DNA of 64,000 bases from Hydractinia symbiolongicarpus. Its lineage: Eukaryota; Cnidaria; Hydrozoa; Anthoathecata; Hydractiniidae. Shown here in pieces: positions 23,261 to 33,568 of the stretch. The stretch is taken from contig NC_079877.1 of assembly GCF_029227915.1 (NCBI RefSeq), forward strand, positions 29,227,851 to 29,291,850, written 5' to 3'. The notes beneath the pieces were generated by a model that had not been told where the DNA came from, did no database searches, and saw nothing but the letters and a program-made list of their open reading frames with translations. A program made the position numbers and the translations under genes. Each line of letters begins with the position of its first letter. Position 1 is the first letter of the stretch.

Positions 23261-24625
23261 TTTGGTTGTAAGAATCCAGTATTAGATCGATTAAGATTTT
23301 ATGAAATAAAATTCAAGAATTACGCAATGTAATTCTGATTTTATGAATAAAATCGAAAGAAGATCTAATACTGCCATCCCACCCACTCCTTACCCTAAAC
23401 TGTTTTCGTTTATATTTTAGATACGTATTATTCGAAACCCCGCCGTGGGACACATTGGCGTCGTTAAATTGTTTTAAGTTTCATGTATATCATGAAAAAA
23501 ATGTAATTTGTTATCACAATGATGACTTGTCTCTGTGTTTTATCTAACAACCCGTCTTTAAAACCGTGTGGACAAATATTACGTTGGATCCTTGATATGT
23601 TACTTCATTTTTAGGCACAGGCCTAAGTTTGAGTGTAAAGTACATGCACAACATGCGGAAATAGGTGTTCCGCGTTGCAGCGTATTAAGCTTCTTCGGTC
23701 GCCGGTTTGGTTGTAAGAATCCAGTATTAGATCGATTGAGATTTTATGAAATAAAATTCAAGAATTACGCAATGTAATTCTGATTTTATGAATAAAATCG
23801 AAAGAAGATCTAATACTGCCATCCCACCCACTCCTTACCCTAAACTGTTTTCGTTTATATTTTAGATACGTATTATTCGAAACCCCGCCGTGGGACACAT
23901 TGGCGTCGTTAAATTGTTTTAAGTTTCATGTATATCATGAAAAAAATGTAATTTGTTATCACAATGATGACTTGTCTCTGTGTTTTATCTAACAATCCGT
24001 CTTTAAAACCGCGTGGACAAATATTACGTTAGATCTTTGATATGTTACTTCATTTTTAGGCACAGGCCTAAGTTTGAGTGTAAAGTACATGCACAACATG
24101 TGGAAATAGGTGTTCTGCGTTGCAGCGTATTAAGCTTCTTCGGTCGCCGATTGGGTTGTAAGAATCCAGTATTAGATCGATTGAGATTTTATGAAATAAA
24201 ATTCAAGAATTACGCAATGTAATTCTGATTTTATGAATAAAATCGAAAGAAGATCTAATACTGCCATCCCACCCACTCCTTACCCTAAACTGTTTTCGTT
24301 TATATTTTAGATACGTATTATTTGAAACCCCGCCGTGGGACACATTGGCGTCGTTAAATTGTTTTAAGTTTCATGTATATCATGAAAAAAATGTAATTTG
24401 TTATCACAATGATGACTTGTCTCTGTGTTTTATCTAACAATCCGTCTTTAAAACCGCGTGGACAAATATTACGTTGGATCCTTGATATGTTACTTCATTT
24501 TTAGGCACAGGCCTAAGTTTGAGTGTAAAGTACATGCACAACATGCGGAAATAGGTGTTCCGCGTTGCAGCGTATTAAGCTTCTTCGGTCGCCGATTGGG
24601 TTGTAAGAATCCAGTATTAGATCTT
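23261..24625 (+). repeat. 445-bp tandem array, three units plus a partial fourth
   Basis: The phrase TTGGTTGTA/TTGGGTTGTA recurs at 23261, 23706, 24151 and 24596, exactly 445 bp apart, and the units differ at only a few positions. Each of the first three contains a 97-bp imperfect palindrome bounded by CAGTATTAGATC and GATCTAATACTG (23277-23373 in unit 1). A 69-residue frame in each unit (23568, 24013) has no recognised domain and is probably incidental. The fourth unit stops inside its palindrome, which is inverted relative to the others. Confidence 0.93.
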
Positions 24626-24695
24626 CTTTCGATTTTATTCATAAAATCAGAATTACATTACGGGCGCTTCGCGCCCTTACGTAATTCTTGAATTA
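24602..24695 (+). repeat. Flipped palindrome with GC-rich core at the array end
   Basis: After CAGTATTAGATC the sequence follows the reverse complement of the other units' right arm (CTTCTTTCGATTTTATTC), reaches GAATTACATTACG, then a core hairpin GGGCGC-TTC-GCGCCC, then GTAATTCTTGAATT, where palindrome identity ends. The GC-rich core is absent from the three upstream palindromes, which have a short GCAAT loop. Confidence 0.8.
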
Positions 24696-24960
24696 AGTTG
24701 CCTGCCCTGCCTTGCCTTGCCGTTTCCTTGCCTTGCCTAACCCTGCCTTGCTGATTCCTCTTCCTGTTTCCATGCCTCCTTTTGCGTACCCTTCCTATGT
24801 CTTCTCTGGTGCCTGTCTACTATGCCCTTGCCTGTGCGTCTTATGCCTTGCCTACGCCTGCCTTGCTGATTCCTCTTCCTGTTTCCTTGCCTGCCTTTGC
24901 CGTGCCCTTTCCTTGCCGTGCTTAATGCCTTTGCCTTGGCAACCTCTTGTCTCTTTATTT
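24690..24960 (+). repeat. CCTTGCC-type low-complexity tract
   Basis: Degenerate pyrimidine-rich repeats (CCTTGCC, TTGCTGATTCCTCTTCCTG twice). Frames open on both strands here are compositional. Confidence 0.75.
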
Positions 24961-27318
24961 GCACCCCGCCGAAGGGGCGCACATTTAGTAGACCGCAGGT
25001 ATATAGTGTTTGTTTTGTGTATGGAGAAGTTTTTTTCTTACTCTCAACTCCGCTGGGAACTTCGGCTCGATCATCCAACCTCGGTTTGATATAACACGAC
25101 CTGTGTGTTTGGTACCATCAAGACAAAACACTGATCGAGCAAAACTCATCTTGTCTCGGTTTTCTTGTTGTCTCTGAAGATTTGACTGCCGTAAAAAATG
25201 TTAATCGAGATTCTCTTGTTATGTTAATTTGAAGCTTTGTAATATTGTCTCCTTTAATGTGCTTAAATGTCGCTGCACGTGAATTTATCTTCAAGAAAAG
25301 ATTTGTTTTTGTTTGTCCACGTTGTTGCCAAACTTGTTAACAGTAAATAAGTAGAAGGATTACTTATATCTTTTATGAAATTAAACTCAAAACGGTTTAT
25401 GGCGTTGATCCAAAGGCCGCAATTTATAAATGCATCACAATTTAAAGTCAATCAAGAACAGAGCATTCCGTGTATGGCCATGACTAAAACTGCTTGCATT
25501 TTGTTGGTCTTCCGTTCCCGATGGTCTGGCTTGTCGTAGTAGCTTTACTGATGTAGCTAGGGAGCTAAATACTTATTTTTAAATTCTTGCATTTTATTAG
25601 GTAATAGTCGTAAAACTACTCTTACTTGTACTACAGCTATCAAGCTAGAACTGCACAAAATAGTGCTTTCATTAGAGTTCCTTTTTTTCAGAAGTCACCA
25701 GCAACAAAAAAACTTTTACCCTGCTTTGCATAATTTTATCAACGAGGGTGCTGATAAGCCACATACACCGCAAAAAGTACGGGCGTTTTGGGTGAGTAAA
25801 ATAACTTTTAAAGGAACCTTGTGAGGCTACTATCAGGTATATAAAAAGATTTTTGTTGAAGATGAAAGAATATTGTTGTTCAATGCACGGACCAGTCAAG
25901 TTGAACTGATAAATTAACCAATAACATAACATAGTTAGCCGTTGGAATACAACTAGACGCTACCCACAGTAGGTTACAGGTTTCTTTGTTTTCTTCACTT
26001 TTTCTTCAAGTTTTTTCTTGAAATTATAATATGATGTTGTTGATTTATTAAATCTGACAAATTTATTAATTGGGTGTCTACCCTTTTTTGTATCAACTTG
26101 TTTGGATTCAATAATAACCGATCACATTTGTTCAATTCAATAAATCGATTTCGACAAAATAAGTCCTGTATTGTCCACAGGTTTGAAAATCTTGTATCGC
26201 CTGCTTAATATTTTACTTGTTTAACAATGATATCAAAACCAGCTTGACTAAATTTATATACATATATTTATATAGTATACCTTTTGTGCATCACATGGCA
26301 TTGATTTGTATCTTTTTAATAAATTCTAACTTTAAATCAGAGAAGTGGACAATAATTAAACAACCTAGTACTGATTCAGTGGTAAAATTGTATTCTTTTT
26401 TCTCAATTTTAAATGCACTTTCTTTTTCAGATCACCTGTTATCAAACCATGCACCATCAGCATTTTCGAAAAATCTTCAAGGAGAGAAATTTTAAAGGAT
26501 TTTATTGGTAACTTAACTGAGTAATAATTCATTGAAATTGAAATTGTTCAGAAGTTATTCGAATATATATATATTCGAATCGTGAAGTTCATACATAGAA
26601 ATCCTGTATCCTGGAATTTTCAGAATTTTTCAGATCGAGATTAGTTATAAAATATCCAGTTAAAGTTTTAACTATTGTTTCAGAATATATACTATATATA
26701 TGTGAAATTTATTTTTTATTTTTATTAAGTTGTATTTTATGTTAATTACAATAATAATGGAGAATTAATGGAGGATACTTATGATGTGTTTATATACCCC
26801 ATTGTTCTCTGTTTTTAAAGTCTACTTCATATTTCAGAATCTTCCAGGCCAATGACGGAAGTGTTCAAGTCGTAGGGCTATTTATTTAAATTTTTTTCCC
26901 TGGGCAATAAGCTTATTCACAAGCCTCTATGCAATTCCGTACTGCATTTCTGTTAGCATATTAGAATAACTTTCGGACACTGTTTGTTATTCAGCACAAG
27001 ATTTATTAAGTCACAAAAGCATGCGTAAGTCTTTTGAACGAATCTTAACCAAAATTCAAACACAATGATTATAAGAAATTATAGAAGAAGGCTGGAGGCA
27101 TTTAAAGTGCACACCTATGCATCTAAGAAAGGGTCTTCAGTATCCAACTTTAGAGATAGAGCCTTAGCCAAATGTGAAAATAACGAAAATAATAAGTTCT
27201 AACACTGCAGTTTTTATTGATTTCAAACATCCACAATTTTCCATTCTAATTTTCAATCCCGTTCTAAATTTGAATATTTTAAGTCGTTTTTAGCAATTCG
27301 GGGCGCATTAGTGGTAAC
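24961..27318. other. No gene seen
   Basis: No supportable gene or RNA. A 24-bp AT palindrome (ATTCGAATATAT and its mirror) lies near 26557-26582. Open frames at 25672-25932 (-) and 26217-26495 (+) lack domains. Confidence 0.4.
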
Positions 27319-27512
27319 TATGGCTAGTAATAGCCGTCGTCTGTCTGTGTGTCCGCGTAAGAGCCGTCCTGTAACGGAAACACGAAATTTTTAAAATGCG
27401 CACGAATATCAAATGCGATATATTTTTATCCACTTTGTTGCGACGGGTAAATTTGAACGACGAACGAACGCGGCTGGCGACCCCATGGATTTTTCCACGG
27501 GTTAACGACTAG
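27319..27512 (+). mobile_element. Helitron-like small element, family 1
   Basis: The body shares TAGCCGTCGTCTGTCTGT, CCTGTAACGGAAACACG and GCGATATATTTTTATCCAC with the 29045-29689 units. The 3' end is the hairpin ATGGATTTTTCCACGGG followed by TTAACGA and CTAG at 27509-27512, then T. The 5' end is slightly diverged, so the start is approximate. Confidence 0.7.
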
Positions 27513-29044
27513 TCCAAGTGCTTCACGGCCTCAACATGCCAACGGAGGAAACATGCTACCCCTACAAAGTCATTTTGGTTCGGAAGTGATGGTTTGAAAT
27601 TTTTATATCTCCTTTTGATCTTTTTTTCTTCTGAGTACTCTGTATCCTATAGTATTATTTAGTTTCTGTGTGTTTTCACATGTTAAGGTGAGTATGACAT
27701 GACGTTTTCTAGCCATGTATAAATCTTAAACAAAACAATTTTAAGTGTTTATCTAGCTAAAAACGTAGATTTTGAGGCAGCTAGCTATAGCTATCTTTAT
27801 TTCTATTCTTTTAAAGTTTTTTTCAGTTTGGTATATTGTTATTTATTTTTAAGTTGAAGTTGGGTCTACCTAGTTCTTCTTTTAGCTATCTCTGGCTAAA
27901 AAAAGTGAAAGTAGCTAAATGCAGTTTGGCTGCAACACAATGCTTAATTCTTATGCTAAATGCAGTTGAGCAGCTACCAATTTTATTACTGCTATGAAAG
28001 CTTATGCTGAAAAATAAAATTGCTGAGTATATATTTTTTTAACTGAACTTGATAACGACAGGCGGTTTCCTGATTTTTTTTAAACTGAAGTCGCGATAAA
28101 GTTTTTTTTAAAATGGTGTTACGCCTATACTCATGTGCAACACAGTCTACCTGTACTTAGCGCTTAGTCCGGTGTTAACTACGGGCTGTTTCCTGTGTTT
28201 CTGTTTAACCGAAGTTGTGATAACGTTTTTTACAGAAAAAGTACGCATTGTTTACCTATACTAAGCGCTCAGCTTAACATTTTTTTGAACTTTTCCCCGG
28301 AAACATTCCCTGAAAAATAAAGAAGGTTGGCCAGTTGCTTTCACTATGATGGGGTAACAATGAATTGTAATCTAAGTTGTCGAAAGTTAATTTTTGAATA
28401 GTATATTACACCGGCCGGAAACACCATAAATTTATGTGCACTTCACTTGATTTTCTACACACTATATGGCTGTACTAAAGCGCTTTACCTCCTGAATGTG
28501 TGGCACAGTTGAGGGTTCTTATTAATTACTCAATCTGGTGTTTAATGCTGGGTAACAGCCACTTGTGGCTTAACCCAGCGTTTCAACAGAGTGTATCCTG
28601 TGTTTTGTAAACCAAAGCTGCAATAGTTTTTTTGAATAGGGTCTTAAGCTTAAACGCATGTGCCACGCGGTTTACCTGTACTAAGCGCTCAGTCCAGTGT
28701 CACAATTAATTTGTTAACCTTTACTGAAACTTATTTCGCAAAATAAAATAAAATTGACCAATTGTTTTTCCTATGACGGGGTAACAAATGGTTGTAAATT
28801 GTGTTTTTATTTTGGCTAAAGTTGCAGTAGAGTTATATTTTCAAAAATACACTACAGTCGAAACCTATAGCGTTGTGTGCGCTTTACTCGATTAACGACA
28901 TACTGCATACCTGTGCTAAACCGCTCCACCTGACCGTGTGACACAGTTTACGGCTCTTATTAGCCGCTCCACATAGTGTTCAACGGCGGGTCACACCTTG
29001 ACTTGTGACTTACCCCGGCGTTTCGATGCCGGGTTTCCCGGCTA
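27513..29044 (+). repeat. Degenerate repeat block with TACCTGTACTAAGCGCTC
   Basis: A 20-bp motif, TTTACCTGTACTAAGCGCTC with variants, recurs near 28150, 28250, 28480, 28670 and 28915. It is accompanied by repeated TGTGTTT-CTGAAGT and AACAATTGTT-like blocks and by GGGTAACA-type phrases. The block ends with a hairpin GCCGGG-TTT-CCCGGC at 29028-29042, next to the Helitron train. A related piece lies in inverse orientation at 34876-34965. No gene is seen. Confidence 0.6.
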
Positions 29045-29217
29045 TCTCTATATTAATAGCCGTCGTCTGTCTGTTCTCTGCGCGGACCCCAGCTGAGTTA
29101 GAAAATGATGTTACGGAAACACGAATATCAAATGCGATATATTTTTATCCACATTGTTGCGACGGGTAAATATAAAGGACGGGCGAACCCGTGGATTTTT
29201 TCACGAGCAACGGCTAG
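29045..29217 (+). mobile_element. Helitron-like unit 1 of the train
   Basis: Starts TCTCTATATTAATAGCCG after A (29044). Ends with the hairpin CCCGTGGA/TTCACGAG (imperfect) and CTAG at 29214-29217. 173 bp, noncoding. Confidence 0.8.
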
Positions 29218-29393
29218 TCTCTTTAATAATAGCCGTCGTCCGTCTGTGTGTCCGCGAAAGCGGCGTCCTGTAACGGAAACACGAAATTTTTAAAATGCAC
29301 ACGAATATCATATGCGATATATTTATATCCATTTTGTTGCGACGGGTAAATTTAAAGGACGAGCGAACGCGTTTTCCACGGGTTAACGACTAG
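29218..29393 (+). mobile_element. Helitron-like unit 2 of the train
   Basis: Starts TCTCTTTAATAATAGCCG immediately after the preceding CTAG. Ends TTTTCCACGGGTTAACGA plus CTAG at 29390-29393. The left arm of the terminal hairpin is shortened. Confidence 0.8.
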
Positions 29394-29563
29394 TCTATTA
29401 TAATAGCCGTATTTTGTCTGTCTCTGCGCGGACCCCCCACTGAGTTAGAAAATGATGTTACGGAAACACGAATATCAAATGTGATATATTTTTATCCACT
29501 TTGTTGCCACGGATAAATATAATGGACAGGTGAACCCGTGGATTTTTCCACGGGCAAGACTGG
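29394..29563 (+). mobile_element. Helitron-like unit 3 of the train
   Basis: Starts TCTATTATAATAGCCG directly after CTAG. Ends with the hairpin CCCGTGGA-TTTT-CCACGGG, then CAAGA and CTGG at 29560-29563, which also fits CTRR. Confidence 0.8.
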
Positions 29564-29689
29564 TCTATATTGTAATACCCGTATGCGTCTGTCTGTCACG
29601 AAAAATGATAACAGCAGTAGCAAGACACACAAAATGCGGCTAATAAATGACTGGCGAACCCGTGGATTAATCCACGGGTTAACGACTAG
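29564..29689 (+). mobile_element. Helitron-like unit 4 of the train
   Basis: Starts TCTATATTGTAATACCCG. Ends with a perfect hairpin CCCGTGGATTAATCCACGGG, TTAACGA and CTAG at 29686-29689, then T. At 126 bp it is the shortest unit, with a reduced core. Confidence 0.8.
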
Positions 29690-31244
29690 TATCAATTTAA
29701 TAATCGAGATAAATTTTCTTTATAGAAAATGGTATTTTTTTCTAACATATTTATCAAACAAGTCTCCCCAAAGTTGATGCAAAACTTTAGCCCGTCTTTA
29801 TGCCCACGCTATAAAATATATCAACCGCCATATTTGCTGCATTCTTGTTTATATAAAACTCCCACGCGGGGCAGAAATAAATCTTTGCAGGGCAATAAAT
29901 GTTCATAAATCATTCTTCAGGAATAATTATCATAAATTATAAATTATCATAATTATCATAAATTATAAGCGCCTTTTCGCCGCTATCAACTTCATCAACA
30001 AGGCAAAAAGTCCTGGAAACAAAGGTTGTCTATGTGGCACAAGTGATTAATAAAAAAACCTTCGATTATAATAAACATTCCAAAGCTTAGAGCTGTAGTC
30101 TCCGGTGTTGATCCCCTAGGATACCATACAAAGAAATTGGAAGGTAAGGTAATTCCTTTCTTTTCAATAATTATATCTTTTACATCCAGATAAATAAGGA
30201 CTTAATTGAAAGAGGAAAAGACACGCAGAGAAAACCAATGCATCTCCAATAGCAAACGATTCCAAGCTATAATTATAGCTGATTACAAGCTATAATTATA
30301 GCTACTACGCTCTGGAATCTACTCAACCCTCGTGCCATCGACTCTGCGCAAACTTGTACACGTTGAGAATGTCATTACTAATCCGCTGCGATATAAAAAA
30401 TATACGCTGCTTTAGAAACGGAGGATCCATTTCTTCAAGAACGGCGGTGGTTCTTATAGATTGCGAATAAAATCTCTGCAAAGAATATCTTTTACCAAAT
30501 ATGTTTAAAATTGTCTGGCTGTTACCAAAGTATACCAACTTCCCTTTCTAAAAATCATTTACGAATGTAAAAACTCGAAACTCGTCCAAGTCTATTTTTT
30601 TACGCACTTGTGTGGAATTTCCTGGTTGTTCTTATTTCACAGAAAATTTAGATTCTGGTTTTAAGAGCTTGTTCTTAATGTTGAAACTAACCACTAAAAT
30701 CTTTTGTTCTAATTTTTGTTAGGCTCCTATTCTGATAAAATTGTTCTTATATGAAACTATGCATACTGTATATATGACATAGGAAAAAAAAGGATATTAA
30801 TGATTTGTGTATATTAAGATATAAAAAAGTCGATTGTAGATATTCATAATTTGGGACAATTTCGCATACGGATGTATAACGATTGAAAAGATTCGTTTTG
30901 TTATTGTGTTTAACTTTTATCTTTTCCGCATTTGCTACATTTTACGAAATAAAAAATCTAAAAAATGTGTGCGACTAAGAAAAGGTGGCGAATTACAAGA
31001 TCAAAAACAACGGCATATCTTTGGTAAAATATAGCTAAGCATTTTGAATTTTACAACTGAAGAAAGACCGATTTCTAAGAAAAAGTTTCAATTTCGTTCC
31101 CGAACTTTTTTTCCTTTCTGACTCACTGAAAAGACCTTGGATCCAGATTGGAGAAAAGTTTGTTTAGCAAGTGCAAAATAATACTTAAAGGTTACTTCTC
31201 ACTTGCAAAAACATCTTTAAACACTCACGTATCATTAGTATTCA
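29690..31244. other. No gene seen; twin palindromes
   Basis: No supportable gene. Two identical 16-bp palindromes AGCTATAATTATAGCT lie at 30265-30280 and 30288-30303. ATAAATTATCATAATTAT repeats occur near 29930-29970. Confidence 0.4.
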
Positions 31245-31416
31245 CGAAAAGAAATTTCTTTTTGCATGATTTACAATTATACAAACACAAAGATAAAACA
31301 AACAAAGGCGAAAAAATAGTACAAAGGACTGATTCCGGGATAAACGTTTCCCTTAGATATAATAATAATATGAAAATTCATTCAGTAAAAAATTGTTTTT
31401 GAAAGTAAAAGTAAAA

Positions 31417-32472
31417 TTATAATGGTCTTTTATTCCTTCCTACATAACCTCTTATGTCTTTCTTAAATACAGGTTTTGCAGCACAAGGCATCTGATCTTT
31501 GGCAAATTCTGATTCTACAAGTAAGTTGACTCGTCGGTGATCAGGACATCTATGGTACGGACGTGGAATGTCATAGTCGTGAAATTCCTCCTTCAGAACA
31601 ATATTATGAAAAATCTCCATTTCTTTGGGATATGTTCCATGAAGGGATATATACGTTTGGCAAAGTTCCTTTTTCTTCTGTAGAGCGGTATTTAATGAGG
31701 CTTGACCATGGTGGATTCTTTTGTTATCTGAGAACCATGTGACGTTCTGCGTGTCCATAACATCATAAACCCAATTCGACAAGGAGTCAGTACCAAACTC
31801 AGTGCACACAAGGTCGCTCTTCTTGTACAAGGTTTGTAACAAATTATAAGAAAACATCTGATATCCATCGTCCATACGAGCTGGTTTGCAATGCGTGTAT
31901 CCGGAAAATAACCATTCCACAGGTCTGAGTTTCAGTTCGTAAATCAATCTTTGTACGCACAGGTAATGATCGTCATCTAACCTGAGATAATATTCAACTT
32001 TGAATCGCTCCATCACATAATGAATTGATTTATAAGTTCTAACAGCAAAATTTCGACCTGGAGGTGTATCTACCACAGCAATATCGTAATTGTTGTTTTT
32101 TGACTCGTTCATGTATTGTACAAACACTTCTTTGGGCACCTTTTTGTTGTTTATGTCTAGCCCGTCAAAAAAAAATTTGTAGTGGCAACCAATGTCATTA
32201 GAGCAAAATTGCAACCAAGTTTTTCGAATAACCTCTCTTCTTTTCACATTAGCAAAATGTGACTGTATTCCAATAAATACAAAATACTTTTCTGTGATAT
32301 TTTTGCTAAAAGGCTTCGCGGTATTTACGTGAATTTCAGCCTGGTTATAATTCATAAAACATTTTCAGATTTCAGCCTTGCCATAATTAATAACAAACAC
32401 ACAAATAATAAATATAATTGTTATGAAAACTAAAATTGGTAATGTAGTTTTAAAGATCTTTCTTTTAATCAT
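31417..32472 (-). pseudogene. GT31 beta-1,3-galactosyltransferase-like, copy 1 (anchor separated by a stop)
   Basis: An ATG at 32472 encodes a signal anchor (IKRKIFKTTLPILVFITII), followed in the same frame by TGA at 32365-32367. The 312-residue frame from the next Met (32355) is open to 31417. It carries RREVIRKTWLQFC and the metal-binding LRLDDDHYL of GT31 enzymes. Compared with copy 2, the stem contains a 36-base in-frame duplication (NYGKAEI then NYNQAEI) that brings in the stop. If translated from the internal Met, the protein would lack its Golgi anchor. The coding part is otherwise closely matched to copy 2, so decay is recent, or an alternative start or splice is used. GT31 proteins add galactose or N-acetyl sugars in beta-1,3 linkage in the Golgi; the exact acceptor is unknown. 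Confidence 0.7.
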
Positions 32473-32519
32473 TCTTGTTTTTAAAACGCAGCTTCCAGCA
32501 AAACCTAGTTTTTAATCAA

Positions 32520-32865
32520 ACAACTTCTCTCGTCAAACAGTTTGATTGGAATCTCTACATAGTGATATAACACAATGCGGTAATTTTCTATTCAAAACCC
32601 TATTGTTCAAACAAATAATGCGGGGGAGTGGAGTCGCTTGGTTCCAGTTCTTTTTGCGCGTTTCTCGCAAAACGACTAATGATCTTTTATTATATCTCTA
32701 TGGATATATACACTAGTATATTTTAATAAGAACCTTGCGCAACAGGAAGGCAAGCAAAGAGGACGGCATTTTAAGTTGTCGCCGTCTTAAAAAAAATTGT
32801 ATCGTTACGCGGGAAAAAGTTTAGTGGTAGACGGGAGAGCGCCAAATTAAATGTAAACAAACAAA
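32520..32865. other. Spacer between GT31 copy 1 and Harbinger-3
   Basis: No gene is seen. The Harbinger-like ATG context begins about 40 bp before 32866. No inverted repeat end could be assigned. Confidence 0.35.
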
Positions 32866-33412
32866 ATGGCAAATTTTCGAGAAGCTAGAGAAGCTTTGTT
32901 CCTGGCCAATTTAATCAGAGTCATTAACGATGAAGAGTTTATTTTATTGTATGATCTTAATACATCAAAAAGTCTAGATTGTCCTTATTGGAATTACCAG
33001 TCCTTTGACCTGGATACACTCAGTGACGAAGAGTGTTGGAGTGACTTCAGATTCCACAAAAATGACATTTATGGATTGAAAGAAATATTTGGTGTTCCTG
33101 ATGAAATAACAACTTATAATAAATGCAAAATAAACGGTATCGAAGCTCTGTCCATCTTTTTAGATTGTTTTGCCTATCCATGTTGTTACTCAGACATGAT
33201 ACCAAGATATGCTAGACCTGTGCCTCAATTTAGCATGATCTCGAATCATATTTTGGAGCTTATTTATGAGAATTTCCATCACCTTCTGGATAATATGAAT
33301 CAACTGTGGCTTCGTCCTCAGTGCTTAGAAACATTTTGTGATGTCATACACAGAAAAGGAGCTGCACTAGATAACTGCTGGGGTTTTGTTGATGGGACAG
33401 TTCGACCAGTTT
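32866..33412 (+). pseudogene. Harbinger-3 transposase N-terminal fragment
   Basis: The ATG at 32866 gives about 180 residues: DFRFHKNDIYGLKEIFGVPD, NGIEALSIFLDCFAYPCCYS, PQFSMISNHILELIYENF and ending CWGFVDGTVRPV. This is the N-terminal half of a Harbinger/PIF transposase of the kind common in invertebrates, cut right after the first catalytic Asp (FVDGT). The following bases from about 33413 are the 3' flank shared with GT31 copy 1, so the transposase is truncated at the duplication boundary. The retained part has no stop or shift. Confidence 0.8.
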
Positions 33413-33560
33413 TATTTCTTTTTGCATGATTTAAATTATACGAGTACAAAGATAAAACAAACAAAGCCGAAAAAATAGTACAAAATAACTGATAAACGTT
33501 TCCCTTAGATAAAAAAATAATATGAAAAGTCATTCAGTGAAAAATTGTCTTTAAAAGTGA
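33413..33560 (-). repeat. GT31 3' flank, duplicated at 31250-31395
   Basis: TTTCTTTTTGCATGATTTA and the following 130 bases match 31253-31395 closely (including AAAGATAAAACAAACAAAG). This gives one edge of the tandem GT31 duplication unit. Confidence 0.8.
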
Positions 33561-33568
33561 AGGTAAAA

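Noticed and set aside
23568-24222. Repeated 69-residue frames in the 445-bp units
   Set aside because: Three near-identical young copies cannot show selection; no domain, and the frame runs into the palindrome.
23261-24625. CRISPR-like regular repeats
   Set aside because: Units are 445 bp and contiguous, with no unique spacers, in a eukaryotic context; this is a tandem array.
24712-25094. Frames of 113-125 residues on both strands
   Set aside because: Compositional: pyrimidine-rich CCTTGCC repeats.
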